Source of the DNA: Eudorina sp. 2006-703-Eu-15
Taxonomy: Eukaryota > Chlorophyta > Chlorophyceae > Chlamydomonadales > Volvocaceae
Assembly (NCBI GenBank): GCA_003117195.1
Contig: BDSI01000005.1
Span: forward strand, 1,162,857-1,226,856
Length of the DNA stretch: 64,000 bases
Direction of reading: 5' to 3'
Part shown: piece by piece, positions 41,397 to 54,097 of the stretch
Layout: every line of letters begins with the position of its first letter
Numbering within the stretch: the first letter of the stretch is position 1
Program-made: the position numbers and the translations under genes
Notes under the pieces: model-generated
Told to the model about the DNA's origin: nothing
Database searches by the model: none
The model's input: only the letters and a program-made list of their open reading frames with translations

Positions 41397-42991
41397 CAGA
41401 AGAACACGAACATATTCCTTGAAATGATGCTATTCTTAAGTATTGTTTGCATCAATTTGAAGTCCTTATCGTGCAGATTGTTCTGCGCTTTTGTTCTGCC
41501 GGACCTGCTTTATAGTCGCAACGTTGACTTGCGTCAACTAACTAACACGATGTTTGCTAAATAACGTATTATTGTATAGCGTTTAATCTCCGTTTATGTG
41601 GACCGTTTCGCTGTAGGACATTCACTCGGCAAAAGCAGACCGTATCCGCGCGCTGCTCTTACAGGATCAGCAGCGGGCACCATATAAAACTTGTTCCCTG
41701 CTTTATTCCATGAATTTGCAACATGTCGGGTGACCCAGGCGCCTCCCGTACGATAGCTCCAACTCGATAAGCCCGCACGCAGGCCGTGTCCCGCGACCTA
41801 ACAAACGCTCCTAAGGTGTTTGCAAACACGAGGGGCGAAGCCTGGTGCCGAAACGGACTCGACGCCAGGTCGCAACACGCGAGTCCGCCGGAGCGTCCGC
41901 CTTAGGTCGCAGAGGTGGACGAGCGTGTACGGCGCCCGGTCCGCCGATGGGAAAATACGTCTCTACACGTGTACCCTCATCACTGGACGAGCACTGAAAG
42001 TATTCGTTCCAGGAAAATGTGCACCCTGTTCGAATACCTTAAAACATGCGCTTCTAAACATAACGAGCCATTAATGGACGCGACTGGGACGCGACCTCCG
42101 TCCGTACGATGGCTGGTAGCAAGAACCTAAACCGTAACAAAAATTGAGCATATGGCACAATCGTGATGCCGTGGTTGCAAGGATAGTGATGGGCTCTGGT
42201 AAACGTGCGCTGGGACGTTTACCACCTTGTGCCCGTAACAGAACCATAGAGGCCGCATTGACCGCAATGTCGAACTGGTGAAAGCCCCAAATATGGCGGC
42301 TGGGACTGCGTATGATAGCTCTGTAAATGGCTTTGACTTGGGTGACTCAGGCTCTCAGCGGTGTCGCTTAGTACGTCGCTCGCTGATACTGTGTTGGTTT
42401 GTCTATTGTCTTAGCGGGGGCATCTTTTTATCGGCGAAGCATTTTGACTCTTGCAGTTATGCATTTCTACGTTTTGCCCCGTAATTTCCGCCGCGCGGGG
42501 TCGTGTCGTATTGGCTGCGCGAGGAGAGATATACTTATACAAATCACAACTACAAAGTCTCGGTCGGTACAAAGATGATTACTGGTATCTGCGACATATG
42601 CATACAGGCGCTGTCAGGCTGTCTGTAACCGCACACATTGAGAACGTACCACACGCTCAGGAAACATGCATATACGTATACTACAGTGCTAGACTGTCAG
42701 AAATATGTCATGAGGTCATATAATTTGGATAACGTGGTGTGAGGGCTGGGTCTTGGCCGCAGAAGAGTGGTTGACGCGAACAGCGTGACAGACGATGGTT
42801 CGCTGCGATTACAATTGAGTCTTGAATAACTGTTGTAGCAATATGGTCAACCCGCAAATAGCGGCATGAAAGTTGGGCGCTGCAAGCCATCGTTGCAGTG
42901 GTTTCACGGCACGATGCTGGAAAACCGACGCAGCAGTGTCCCAGCGTCAGAAGCTTTGACAAGCAACATCATCAAAGCGGCACCCGAGCGC

Positions 42992-44107
42992 ATGACACGG
43001 CGCCGAAGGCCGTGGTCGCAGGGCGTTCCGCCGGTGCTAGGCGCGAGATTGCTCCTGGGCATCCTCGCCTCCTGGTCTGTGCATGTCGGTGTCCGCACGG
43101 GCGCTTCCGCAGCAGCAGTATCACCAGCGCTGGTCTCATCTCCAGCTTCTGCAGCGGAACACGTGCCTGAGGTTGCCACGGCGGAGCAGATGGTGAACGC
43201 CATCTGCAACAACTCCATACCGGTGGTGCGACTCACCGAGAACATACTGATCGCCCCGGACGTCTGGCCAACGAGTTTGACTGTACGGCGCACCAACTTT
43301 ACCATTCTGGGCGCCGACTGGTACCCCATCCTGGACCTGGTGTTCGTGGAGTGCAAGGTCCACCTCCAACCCGGCGTCACATTCACATTCGAACGGGTGA
43401 GCGTCTGAGCAAGTGAGGAGGCGGGCTTGCGCCACCGCTCCCACCTCACCGCAACTCACCTCGCCTCAACCCAATTTTACGAAGCCCGCGTCCAACATCC
43501 ACGCCCCTTGGCCGTCCAACACAGCACGCCCTGTCCCTTTTCGGGGGTTGTCTTATCCTAGCTATGATCTGGCCCGGGCCGGGCGTAGCTGCCGCCCCTG
43601 TGTGCTACCTCGTTTTGGCACGTGTGCCCGGCGCATCCCGGAGGCTGCCCCTCATCTCGAATGCGCCGGAACACGGGTGGTCGGCTGCCACCGATTGCGC
43701 CGTGTCGTCAACTCCCCCATGTCCGCTCTCCCCGCTACCCGCCTGCCTGCGCCAGGTGGAGCTTCGGAACGTGAGGACGCGGAGCGGCTTTGAGGTGCGC
43801 AACACGCAGCGGGCCTGCGAGGAAGTTAAGGGGTATATGGGTAGGGGGACCACACAAGGAGGACGCGCGTGTGTTTGGCGAAGAAACCCTCCTCTGTGTG
43901 TGTATTTGGGCGGACAGGGGCAGGAGTGTGTGACATGCCAGGGGCAGAGCTAAGCTCGGAGGTGCCCGTATGTATGCCGCACGACTGTCGGAGTTTGGCT
44001 GAGCTGATGTGGTCGCGTCTGCCAGCCAGTGTGGGTCCGGTGCCCCAGGTCGCGCCGACACACGCCACTATCCGTGCATTCTGGGCACCGGTGTGTAAAA
44101 GAGCACC

Positions 44108-44172
<65 letters not shown>

Positions 44173-46544
44173 CGTTACATATCTGCCGGGCCGACACTGG
44201 CCGGGGGCGCTAACCCGCCCCATACGGGAGACCGCCGAAGCACTTTCCCCCGGATACGGGGGAAAGGGGCGTAAGGGGCCTCTGTCCCCTCGCTCTCAAC
44301 CTAGGGCGCGTGCCCGATCCCCGAGGATCGGTGACCGCTGTGCCCCCTCAAGGGAGTGGGCGAAGGCCCATCCCGGGCGGTGTGTGTGTTATCAAGGAGA
44401 AAAGCTGAGCCGCGAAAAAACAGACCCGTGTCCAGCAATGCAACCGACGACTGAGACCGAGACCAGAGAGTGTGTGTGTGTGTGTGTGTGTGTTATCAAG
44501 GAGAAAAGCTGAGCCGCGAATAAGCAGACCCTTGTCCAGCAATGCAACCGACGACTGAGACCGAGACCAGAGTTACCAATATGCCAGGGCGAAGTATGCC
44601 GTCCATAAGGAGTCCCAAGGTGGTGTAGGCCGTGATGCTGCAGCGTCCCGTATCGTTGTCGAGCGCCGGTGGGCGCCGGGACGCCAGCAGAAGCAGCGGC
44701 TATGACGTCGTAGGCAAATGCAGATGAAAACTCTACTAAGCTACCTACTGATCCTAAGGTGCAGCAAAAGCAAGGGCGTATGCGTAAACAGCGCGTGCAA
44801 TGCCGACAGCAAGCAAGTGCCCGGCACAACCGTCCCAGCCCGTGCAGAAGGAAAAGATACTGACCTGAATGCAGAAACGGGAGCACCAAGCGAAGCAGCA
44901 CCGTCAGTGGTTAGCGAAGCGAAGTCGGAGGACATGCAAGGCGGATGGCAAGACAGGGACACACGTGAGCGCGACGGTCCTAAAAGTTGTTAGTAAGAAG
45001 GAAAAAACGAGCAAAGCAAATGGAATGCAAAGATGCGGGTGCCGAATTTGCAGTGATGTGCCGGGTACGAACGCGGTCAACGGCCGTCACAGCGCAGGGG
45101 CAAAGAACTAATAGCAGATGCTGCGGACTGCCGGCGTGCGGACTCTCACAGAGCTCCCCACTACGCCGGAAGCCCAAGCGCGCAAGTGCATGCTGCGCGC
45201 CGGGGATGCAGTTGGGCGGCGGGTGGGGGGCAACCGGGGGCAATAACAGGCGCAGGGGCAGCGGGGGCAACCACCGGCGCAGGGGCAACAACAGACGCAA
45301 GGGCAAGAACAGGCTCCGGGGGCACGCGGGCGGGAGAAACCCAGGTGTGGCGCGTCCAAGAAAGACACCACGTAGACGACCCGCCACGGCTGCAGCGGGG
45401 ACGCGAAAAGCTCGCGGTGGTCGACGGCTGACAAGAAGCTGGCACAAGTGTGTGTGTGTGTGTGTGTGTGGACGATCCTGAACAGGGTTGAGCCGGGGCC
45501 GGGAAGCGACAGACGCAACGGTTCAGTCTGAGGGCGGGGGGGGGGACGTCCGAGGTCTGGGCTTGCTGGGTCGGCACTAGTATTCCTTCCTAGGTCCGCT
45601 ACTGTAGTCGGCCCATATTGGGGGACGTTATGAGATGGCGACCCAGATGGAGGAGTTATGTGGCGGCAGGGCGGCAGGGTTCTCGGAGCCGCAGCTGCGC
45701 ATGGCTGTCCTGAGGGGCGGATGACGTGAAGAGCTGTAGTAGACGCGGAGAATGATCTGAAGCGCGACCCAGATCACATTCAAGGCCGCCTGGCAACAGC
45801 TTCTCGAGCCTCCTCTCACATTGACATCGCCTGGACGTGACCGCTATATCCCCTCCTTGCTCCCTTCCTCACTGCCTCCCCCGCCGCTCCGCCGCAGCTC
45901 GACGTGTTCGACCAGAGCCCGAACGCCACCGTACACTACAACAACACAGTGTACTTTTGCTTCAGCTGCCTGCCCCTGGACCTGCTCGTCACCGCCGCGG
46001 GGATGTACTCGACCACCACTGTGGGCGTGGATGCGGTGCCCCTCAGCAGCTGGACCCGGCCGCAGCCGGTGCTGCACGAGACCTACGGCCCCGACCAGCT
46101 GCTGTTGTTCCGCCAGAGTGGTGCCGTGCTCCCTCCCTGGGAGGTGCCCGGTGCGACCAGCGGCGGGGGCTACCAAGTGCTGGCGACCAACACAACCCTC
46201 GTGTGAGTGCCGGCCGGCCCGCCTGTGGTGCGCGCCGTACCGTGTACGGCGTTGATCGTGGATGGATTTTGGACCGCGTCCTCCTAGTCGACGCCGGCTG
46301 GCTCGGCGATCGAGCCGGAGTCGGTCGAGGGGCCGCAGCTCCTGCTGCTGCCCTTGCTGGTTGCCCCTGACCTTGACCCTGCTGGTGGCTCCCCAGGTTG
46401 GCGTGCGGCATCGGACCTTGCTCGTCTCGACGCATAATTTAATAACTGGATTTGAAGTTGAATTTTCAAGGGTTACGGGCCCCGGGTGCACACGAGTGCG
46501 TGCGAGTGAGGGAGAGTGCCGGCGTCGAGCCGCTGCTCCCGCGG

Positions 46545-46610
<66 letters not shown>

Positions 46611-49600
46611 ACTTACTTACTTGGTCGGCCACTAGGGCCTCGACCGTCGATTCAATTAGAAATGACAGATAACAACACTTGAGCACCGAACTCTCCAAAA
46701 TTTTTACTAACATGTGCCGGCATATTTCAATATGCCGAATTCAAGTTTTTTGGGCGCTTTCGGACACGGGAATGGCCGTCGACAGTAGTCAACGACCAGA
46801 CCTCTTTCACTAACGCGCCACAGCGCACCAACCCCTTTTCCTAGACCTCAAGAACAATTCATTTTAAATCTCAATTACCTAACACAATGACTCAACAGCG
46901 GCGGCAGCGTACACGGCCTCCACGCGGTACCGACAACGACGCAGCGCCCGAACGCGGCGCGTTCCGCATGAGAGATCTGTACGAGGAGCTTAATGAACCT
47001 GCTATTCCTGGGGAGACAATCCGCTGCGAATTGAGTGCCCCGGCGGGCAGCGCGGACCTGGACACGCTCACCTGGGCGCGACAGGGCACCCTTGGGAACG
47101 CGATCGTCCAAGCCATCGACCCGACGGGAACCGGACACGTGGCTATCGATCAAGCCACAGCCTACCGACCGAATCCAGACGGGCCCACGATGGTAAAAGT
47201 CAGGGCCCGAGCACCGCAGGGGACTCTGGCCAAACTCGCACCCCGGCTCACACAAGGGGACGGACTGGACCTGCCACCGTTTCCAATCCTCTCCGGACAA
47301 CCTGAGCTGGCAAGCGGGCGGGTCCGAATCCTCGACGCTCCCAAGGTCACAGTTAGGCAATACCGCGTCGGTGGACGACCCTGGGATGTTAAGCCCTGGA
47401 TGGTAAAACCCATGCTTGAGCGGACCATCCCGGGCCTCCAGGGCCACGTCAAGGATGTCCGGTGCCTGGACTTGTCCACGGACGTGATGGTGGGCGTGAG
47501 CCCAGACGCCCCAACACTGCCTGAGACGCTTGAACTCAGTTTCAGTGACCTCCACAACAGGCCAGCCGAGGCCACGCTGACGTTCCGGTGCATGCCGCTG
47601 CCCCGATGCGAGGCCAGCGTCTCAAGCAAGCCGCCCCCCCGGGCGATCGTCATTGCAGCCAGAGAAAAGCACTGGCGAACAGTCGCCGACCACGTGCGGC
47701 CCGTCGTGCAGCAGATGGTAGCCATCGAGCACGAGGTCCGGCTCAAGAGGATATACCAGCAGCGGGCGTCAGCAGCTGCAGCTGCTGCCGCTGGCCCCTC
47801 AGACCCCCGCCCGGCGGCGGCGGCACGGACTCAACCGCGGTCGGAGACAGACCCACAGCACGCCCCAGGCCAGGCAGCGGCGGCAGCCGCAACCACGGCG
47901 ACGGCGGACAGGGCGAGCCGAAGCGCAAGGGGGACCCCGGCGCCTACAGCCAGAGCAGCAACGGACGGTCAGACACGGACTCCCGCATCCTCCGGTAACC
48001 GCGCGGCCGCGCAGCAGCTCGCGGAAACACTCCGGCAGCAGGCGGATCAAGAGACCAAAGCGCACAACGCTGAGGTCAGAGCTCGGACAGCGGCGCACTT
48101 AGCCCAGCAAGACGCGGAGGCCAAGGCCGCACGAATCGCCGCCGCCGCAGCCGCCGCCGCCGAGGCACAGCGTGCCGAGGCACAGCGTGAGGCTGCAGCC
48201 GCCGCCGCCGCCGCCGAGACACAACGCACCGCTGCGCCCGCCGCCGCCGAGGCGCAGCATGCCGAGGCACAGCGCGCCACGGAGACCAGGGCTGCCGAAT
48301 GCGCCACCCCGACCAGGGCTGCGAATCGGGCCACCGCCGCCCCCAGCAAGCCCGCAACGACAACTGAGACGGCCGAAGGTGCCACGGGGAGCGGGCAAAC
48401 AGCCGCTACGACGCCCCGCACCACGCGGGCCCGCCAGCGACGCGGCCAACAGGCGGCTACCCCTGCCGCTGCAACGCCTTGTGAGCCTAACAGGGCGCAA
48501 TCGGCAGACGGCCCAGCCACACAGCCCGATAATACCCAGGTTGGGCCCGGCCCCGGCGCCGCAACACCCAAAAGGGGCAGGTCCCCCACCCTGACCAGCC
48601 CCAAGGCCAACCGCAAACGTGGCAAATCGGTCCCGATCACGGACCTCTCGGATGCGGAGCTCCTGGCCACGTACAACACCCCCGGGAGAAAGCAGTGGAT
48701 GCGCAAGGTGGTCGCCGACGGCACAGACGAACCTATGGGCGTGTACCGTGAACGGCTCATATCCCTTCAGGAGGGCGCGCGGCGCGCCCAGAGGAAGTCC
48801 GTGCTCGCCAAGGCTGACAAGAGAGCAGCTGCCGACGCCAGCCAGCACGCAGACGCCCCGGGACCCAGCCAGCAGACCGTCCCCAGCATGCAGCTACGGC
48901 TGTCCCAGGCAACCCGCGAGGACGCCCCTGACACAGTACCCTCCCAGGCGAGAGCGGCGACCACGCCGCGAACCCCCGGACCATGAGGAGCGCAACTGCC
49001 AGGGGAGGCCGGGCCCCCCATGCCCGACCATTGCGGGTGGCGTCCCACAATGTGGGAGGCCTCCGAGTTGCCGAGGGACGTGCAGCAGCACGCCTCGAAG
49101 CAGCGGTCCAACTATGGGCTGAATTACAACTCGACGTGGTCTGTCTGCAAGAAACACATCACGTCTCAGAGGAAGATCAGGCCCTCCTGCAGCACGCGCT
49201 CAGCTGCGCTGCAGAGCGTCGACACCTACCGGGCTGGCTCATCGCTGCCTCCTCGTGGTCAAGTGCGGGGCCACGTACGGCAGGAGTAGCCATCCTCGTC
49301 CGGGCGAACCTGCTCCCCCGAGCCACCCTCGCAGCTAGCCCTCCACCGCCGGGTGTTCCATCCGGGTGGTTCACAGCGTGCAGCTTTCAGTGGGGCGGTC
49401 ACCGTCTGCAGATATGCTGTATGTACTTCCCCCAGGCCAGCAGAGAAGGAGCCGCCTCCCTGCGCCAGCAACTATGCCAGGCCTGCCTCGCCCCCACAGC
49501 AACAGCTGCGGCTGGCGATGGCACGGTTGTGCTGTGGGGGGGCGACTTCAACTTTGTGGAAAACCCAGCCCTGGACTGCTCCGCCGGACCGGGGGGCCGC

Positions 49601-52600
49601 GCTGGTGACGCGACCCCGTCCCAGTATCTCCAGGCAGCCGGAACCGGTGCGGTGATGGTCGACAGCTTCCGCGTGACGCATCCGCAACGACGCGAGTACA
49701 CACACCTGTACCGCGCACCTCACCCTGGCGGCTCCCGACTGGACCGCATCTACATCCCGGAGGTCGCAAGCCCCTTCATTCACCGAGCCACCATCCCCAC
49801 CGCGTCCCCGTCAGACCACCGCCTTGCCCTCTTACACCTATCGGCGCGACCGCAGCCCCCAATCCAGAAGGTGCCCCGCCGCCTTCGCCTCCACTTCCTC
49901 TCGCACCCAGACCTTAAACGGTCCCTGGGAGACTGGCTGGACGAGCAGGTGGACGCTGCACCTATCGGGGAACAACAACAAGACCAAGAAATCCTGGATT
50001 GGTGGCCCGGGTTCAAGCGGCGACTCACAGCCCAGGTGGCGCAGCTGAATCGTGAGGCTCAGACCCGGCGCAGCCGACCCACAGCCAGCGTGCAACAGCT
50101 GACGGAGGCGGCAAAGGAGGCCACCAAAGCTCTGGATGAACACCCTGCAGATGCAGCCCGCCTGGCGGCGGCCGTGGAAGCCCAGGTAGCCGTACAGAAA
50201 GGCATGCACGCCGCAGGGGGGGCCGAGGTGCTCGCAGCCAGGCGGAAATGGATCAGCGACGGCGAGCGGCCCTCCCCGGCGCTCACTAAGCTTGTCCATG
50301 ACACCGGCAGCGGAGGAGATGCAGGTGGCCCAGGTCCCTCCGTTCTGCGAGACCCCAACACGGGCCAACTCGCCAGCGACCCCGCACGAGTGGCCCAAAT
50401 CATTGCAGACTATTGGCGGGACGTCAGCGCCCTGCCATCAGAGGCCGAGCTGCCGACGGCAGTGAAGCAGCAAGCACAGGCGCAGGTCCTGGAGGCCCTA
50501 CAGGCCCACCCCCTACGCCTACCGGAGGACCCGGGGACACCGTCGGCCATCCTGAGGTCGCCACCGAGGAGGTACTGGCGGCCCTCAAGGCCACGCCACG
50601 GGGCAAGGCACCAGGATGGGATGGACTGCCCGTTGAGCTATACAAGGCCTTCAGCAGGCAGTGCGCTCCCCTGATGGCCGCTGTATACACAGCCATCGGT
50701 AGGACTGGCTGCATGCCGGCAAGGTTCACAGACGGCATTATCAAGGTACTGTTCAAAAAAGGCGACCCCACGCAGCCGGGAAACTACCGCCCTATCACCC
50801 TTCTCAACACCGACTACCGCACCCTCGCCAAAATACTGGCAGCGCGCCTGGGGCCCGCCCTCAACACCGCCATCTCCGCCGAGCAGACGGCCTTCCTGCC
50901 GGGCCGCCTGATTGGCTACAATATCTTCACCCTCCGCCACCTCCCCCATCTCCTCCGCCGGCAAGGGCGCGCAGCCATCGTCGCCTTCCTGGACTTCGCC
51001 AAAGCATACGACACCGTCCACCGCGACTTTTTGGAGGCTGCGATGCGGGAACTGGGCGCATCTGAAAACCTGCGCAAGTGGGTCTCGACTCTCCTGTCGG
51101 ACACACGGGCGCAGGCACTGGTGGGAGGCCGGCTCTCCCACCCGGTCCACATGGCGGCGGGCGTACGGCAGGGATGCCCCTTGGCCCCCCTGCTGTATCT
51201 CTTTGTAGCGCAAGCCCTTCTGTCATGGCTGCAGCGGAACAACATCGGGATCCGAATGAGTCCCGCAGACGAGGACCGCATGACAGCGGTTCAGTTCGCA
51301 GACGACGGCCAGGTCCTTCTGGAAGGGGAGGCGACTGTCCCGGCGTTTCTTGAGGCCATGCAAACCTTCGCGCAAGCAGCTGGGCAACGGTTGAACCGAG
51401 ACAAGGTGGAACTCCTGAAGATTGGATCCGAGCAGCCGCAACCACCGGCACCGGGACCGAACGCCGCCACGATTGCAGGGCTCCGACAGGTCTCGGCAGC
51501 CACCGCTCTCGGTATCCGATTCTCGAACTCTCCAGCCCTCCTTGCCCCCACCCGGCAGCAGTCCCTCTTGACAGCCCGACAACGCATGGACCGCCTCACC
51601 AGACCGCCGCTGACTGTATTCGGTCGCTGTGCGGGGGCTTCTGCCTACGCACTCCAACTGGATACGTACCACTGGGAACATGGCGGCCTCCCCACACAAG
51701 GCGAGGAGGAACAACTGGAGAGCTGGGCCGCGGCCGTCGGGGACCGGCGGGTCAGCCCGGTGACGCCTTGCCAACGCCTAACGGGCGTCCCCCGACAGCT
51801 GCTCTATGGCCACCCGGCCACGGGCGGTTTCGGACTCTTGCCACTCAAAGCCCACTGCTACGCGCGGGAGGCTGTGTGGGCGACACGCCTGGCCCGGTCG
51901 GTGGGCCAACCGCCAGGGGTGCGCGGCCACCCGTGGGCGCAGGTGACGGCCACCTACCTTCGGCACCACCACCCGAATCTTAGCCCCAGCTCAGTACTGA
52001 CGGCAGGCCCACCAGACAGCGCGGACACGCTGCCTGGATTGGCATCGCTGCCGCAGGACATCCGCAGAATCATGGGGGCCCTCAGCCGCCTCCCGCCGGT
52101 GCAAGATGTGGACTCATCCCCACTCCCGGCGGCCGGCGTCTGGTGCTTCAACATCCCCTTGTGGGGGAACCCACTCCTACCTAACACCACTCCGGGGGCA
52201 GCGGACGATGGCATGGAGGACCGCACAGGCGACACGGACCCGGACTTCACGCCGGTGGAGACGCGGGACACCGCGGACCCGCCAGCGTGGCCCGGCCTGG
52301 AGAGGCGGCACACACGCCTGGCAGCATGCGGGAAGCTTCGCACAGTTGGGGACGCAGTGCGGGTCGCGCGTGCAGCCGGCGAGGCACCCGCAGCCGGTGC
52401 TGGATGGGACGCGTGGGTCCGCGACCACCTGGGTCCACAGGGGTCCATGACCTTAAGGCGGAGGCCGACCCTGACGGCCATCCACTGTCTACTCGCCGAC
52501 ATCAGCGACGAGTGGCGGGGAGCTGCAGCAGCGGTGCTGGACCATCCCGAGCGGGCGGGGGACCTGGAGTCTGAGGAAGAGACCCGTCGGCGGCTTGTGG

Positions 52601-54054
52601 ACCGGATGGGGTGGAGGCTAGCCAACTCGCTGACGGTCAAGCTTAGTGGCCTGACGGTCCGGCTGGCGACACAGCTGCAGATGCAGGAGGTGGCGGCCGC
52701 ACGGGCACGACAGCATGCGGAATACGAGCAGGAGGCCAGGGGACAGCTTGAGACAGACGGAGTGGCTGGGCCCCCGGCATTCAGCATGCCTGCCACTCTA
52801 CAGCGGCTTTGGGCCATCAAGTGGGAACGAGAGCACAAAGAAACACTGTGGCGCCTGGCGGTTGACGGGGTCCCGCTGCCTGGCAACAGCCACCTCCACA
52901 ACGCCCACCCCGAGGCGTGCGGGTGTGGCGAGTACGGCGGTGCGGGGCCCCACCCGTGTTCACCACGGGCACACCATTTCTGGGCATGCCCGGTCGCTCA
53001 GGCAGTGATACAGCAGATCGGGGTACACGTTCCGGGCCCCATCACCCGAGCCAACGTGTGGCTGGCTGAGCCGCCACAGGGGGTACAGCAAGGGGTTTGG
53101 GACATCGTTGCCCTAGCGGCGCTGACGGCCATGGAGCGGGCGAGGGTGGGGTTACGTGCAGCGACCCTCCACGGCGGCGCACAGCCCGTGCCGGGGGCGC
53201 CGGCTGCCCCGTCGCCGGTTGATGTAGCTAAGGCGCGCGCAGTCATGGAGTTCTGGCAGCGGGTGGCCAGTTTCGCAGAACTGGGCCGACCGCGACGGGG
53301 ATGGGAGGGGGTGGGACCGGACCACCCAATCCTATCGGTGGTGGACGGCCGGATCCGCTGCGTGCAGCCAGTAGACGTAGACTCGTGATGGATAGATAGC
53401 AGCGCGAGACGCTAGGGGGTAGGGATTGGGACTAGGGAAGCCCACTTCCGGGCACGATGGGGACCCGTGGGTGCCCGAGGAGGGTCGGGCCAGACCAGTG
53501 GGAGTTGGCAGCGAGCGGGACGTGTAGGCGAGGGCCGCTTGCGACGGGAAGGGGTGTACGACAGGGAAGCTTGCGTGGTGATGTGCTGCCTTGTGCAAAC
53601 CATAGCCCCATCATGGAGCACCCGACTGCATACCCGGACCCAGCAAGGCCTGACGCGTGCGAGCCGCCTCGCTCTGGCTCAGCTGGGCAGGCAGGCCTGC
53701 CGGAGGGTGCAACCCTAGCTATTACGATTAGGTTGGGACGCGGGACCAGGCTAGTTTTACCGCACCAAGCAGGGGCGCGCCTCCGAAACGCGCCCTGGGT
53801 GCTGCAAGGACTTGAGGAGGTTGAACAGCGGACTGCGAGGCGCAGACCGCCCGGGATGGGCCTTCGCCCACTCCCTTGAGGGGGCACAGCGGTCACCGAT
53901 CCTCGGGGATCGGGCACGCGCCCTAGGTTGAGAGCGAGGGGACAGAGGCCCCTTACGCCCCTTTCCCCCGTATCCGGGGGAAAGTGCTTCGGCGGTCTCC
54001 CGTATGGGGCGGGTTAGCGCCCCCGGCCAGTGTCGGCCCGGCAGATATGTAACG

Positions 54055-54097
<43 letters not shown>

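Larger units (their letters stand above)
38503..42991. other. Gene-poor intergenic region
   Basis: About 4.5 kb, distinctly AT-richer than the flanking genes and without a supported gene. It contains an intact-looking SINE with target duplications (39500-39793), a weak LRR-like remnant (39900-40281) and an imperfect hairpin (41351-41396). Scattered open frames of 60-90 codons show no motif. The promoter of the receptor-like kinase should lie at its right end. Confidence 0.6.

Noticed and set aside
42866..42991. Upstream in-frame ATG for the receptor-like kinase
   Set aside because: It would place 42 non-hydrophobic residues before a good signal peptide; the ATG at 42992 fits secretion better. 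It remains possible as an alternative start.
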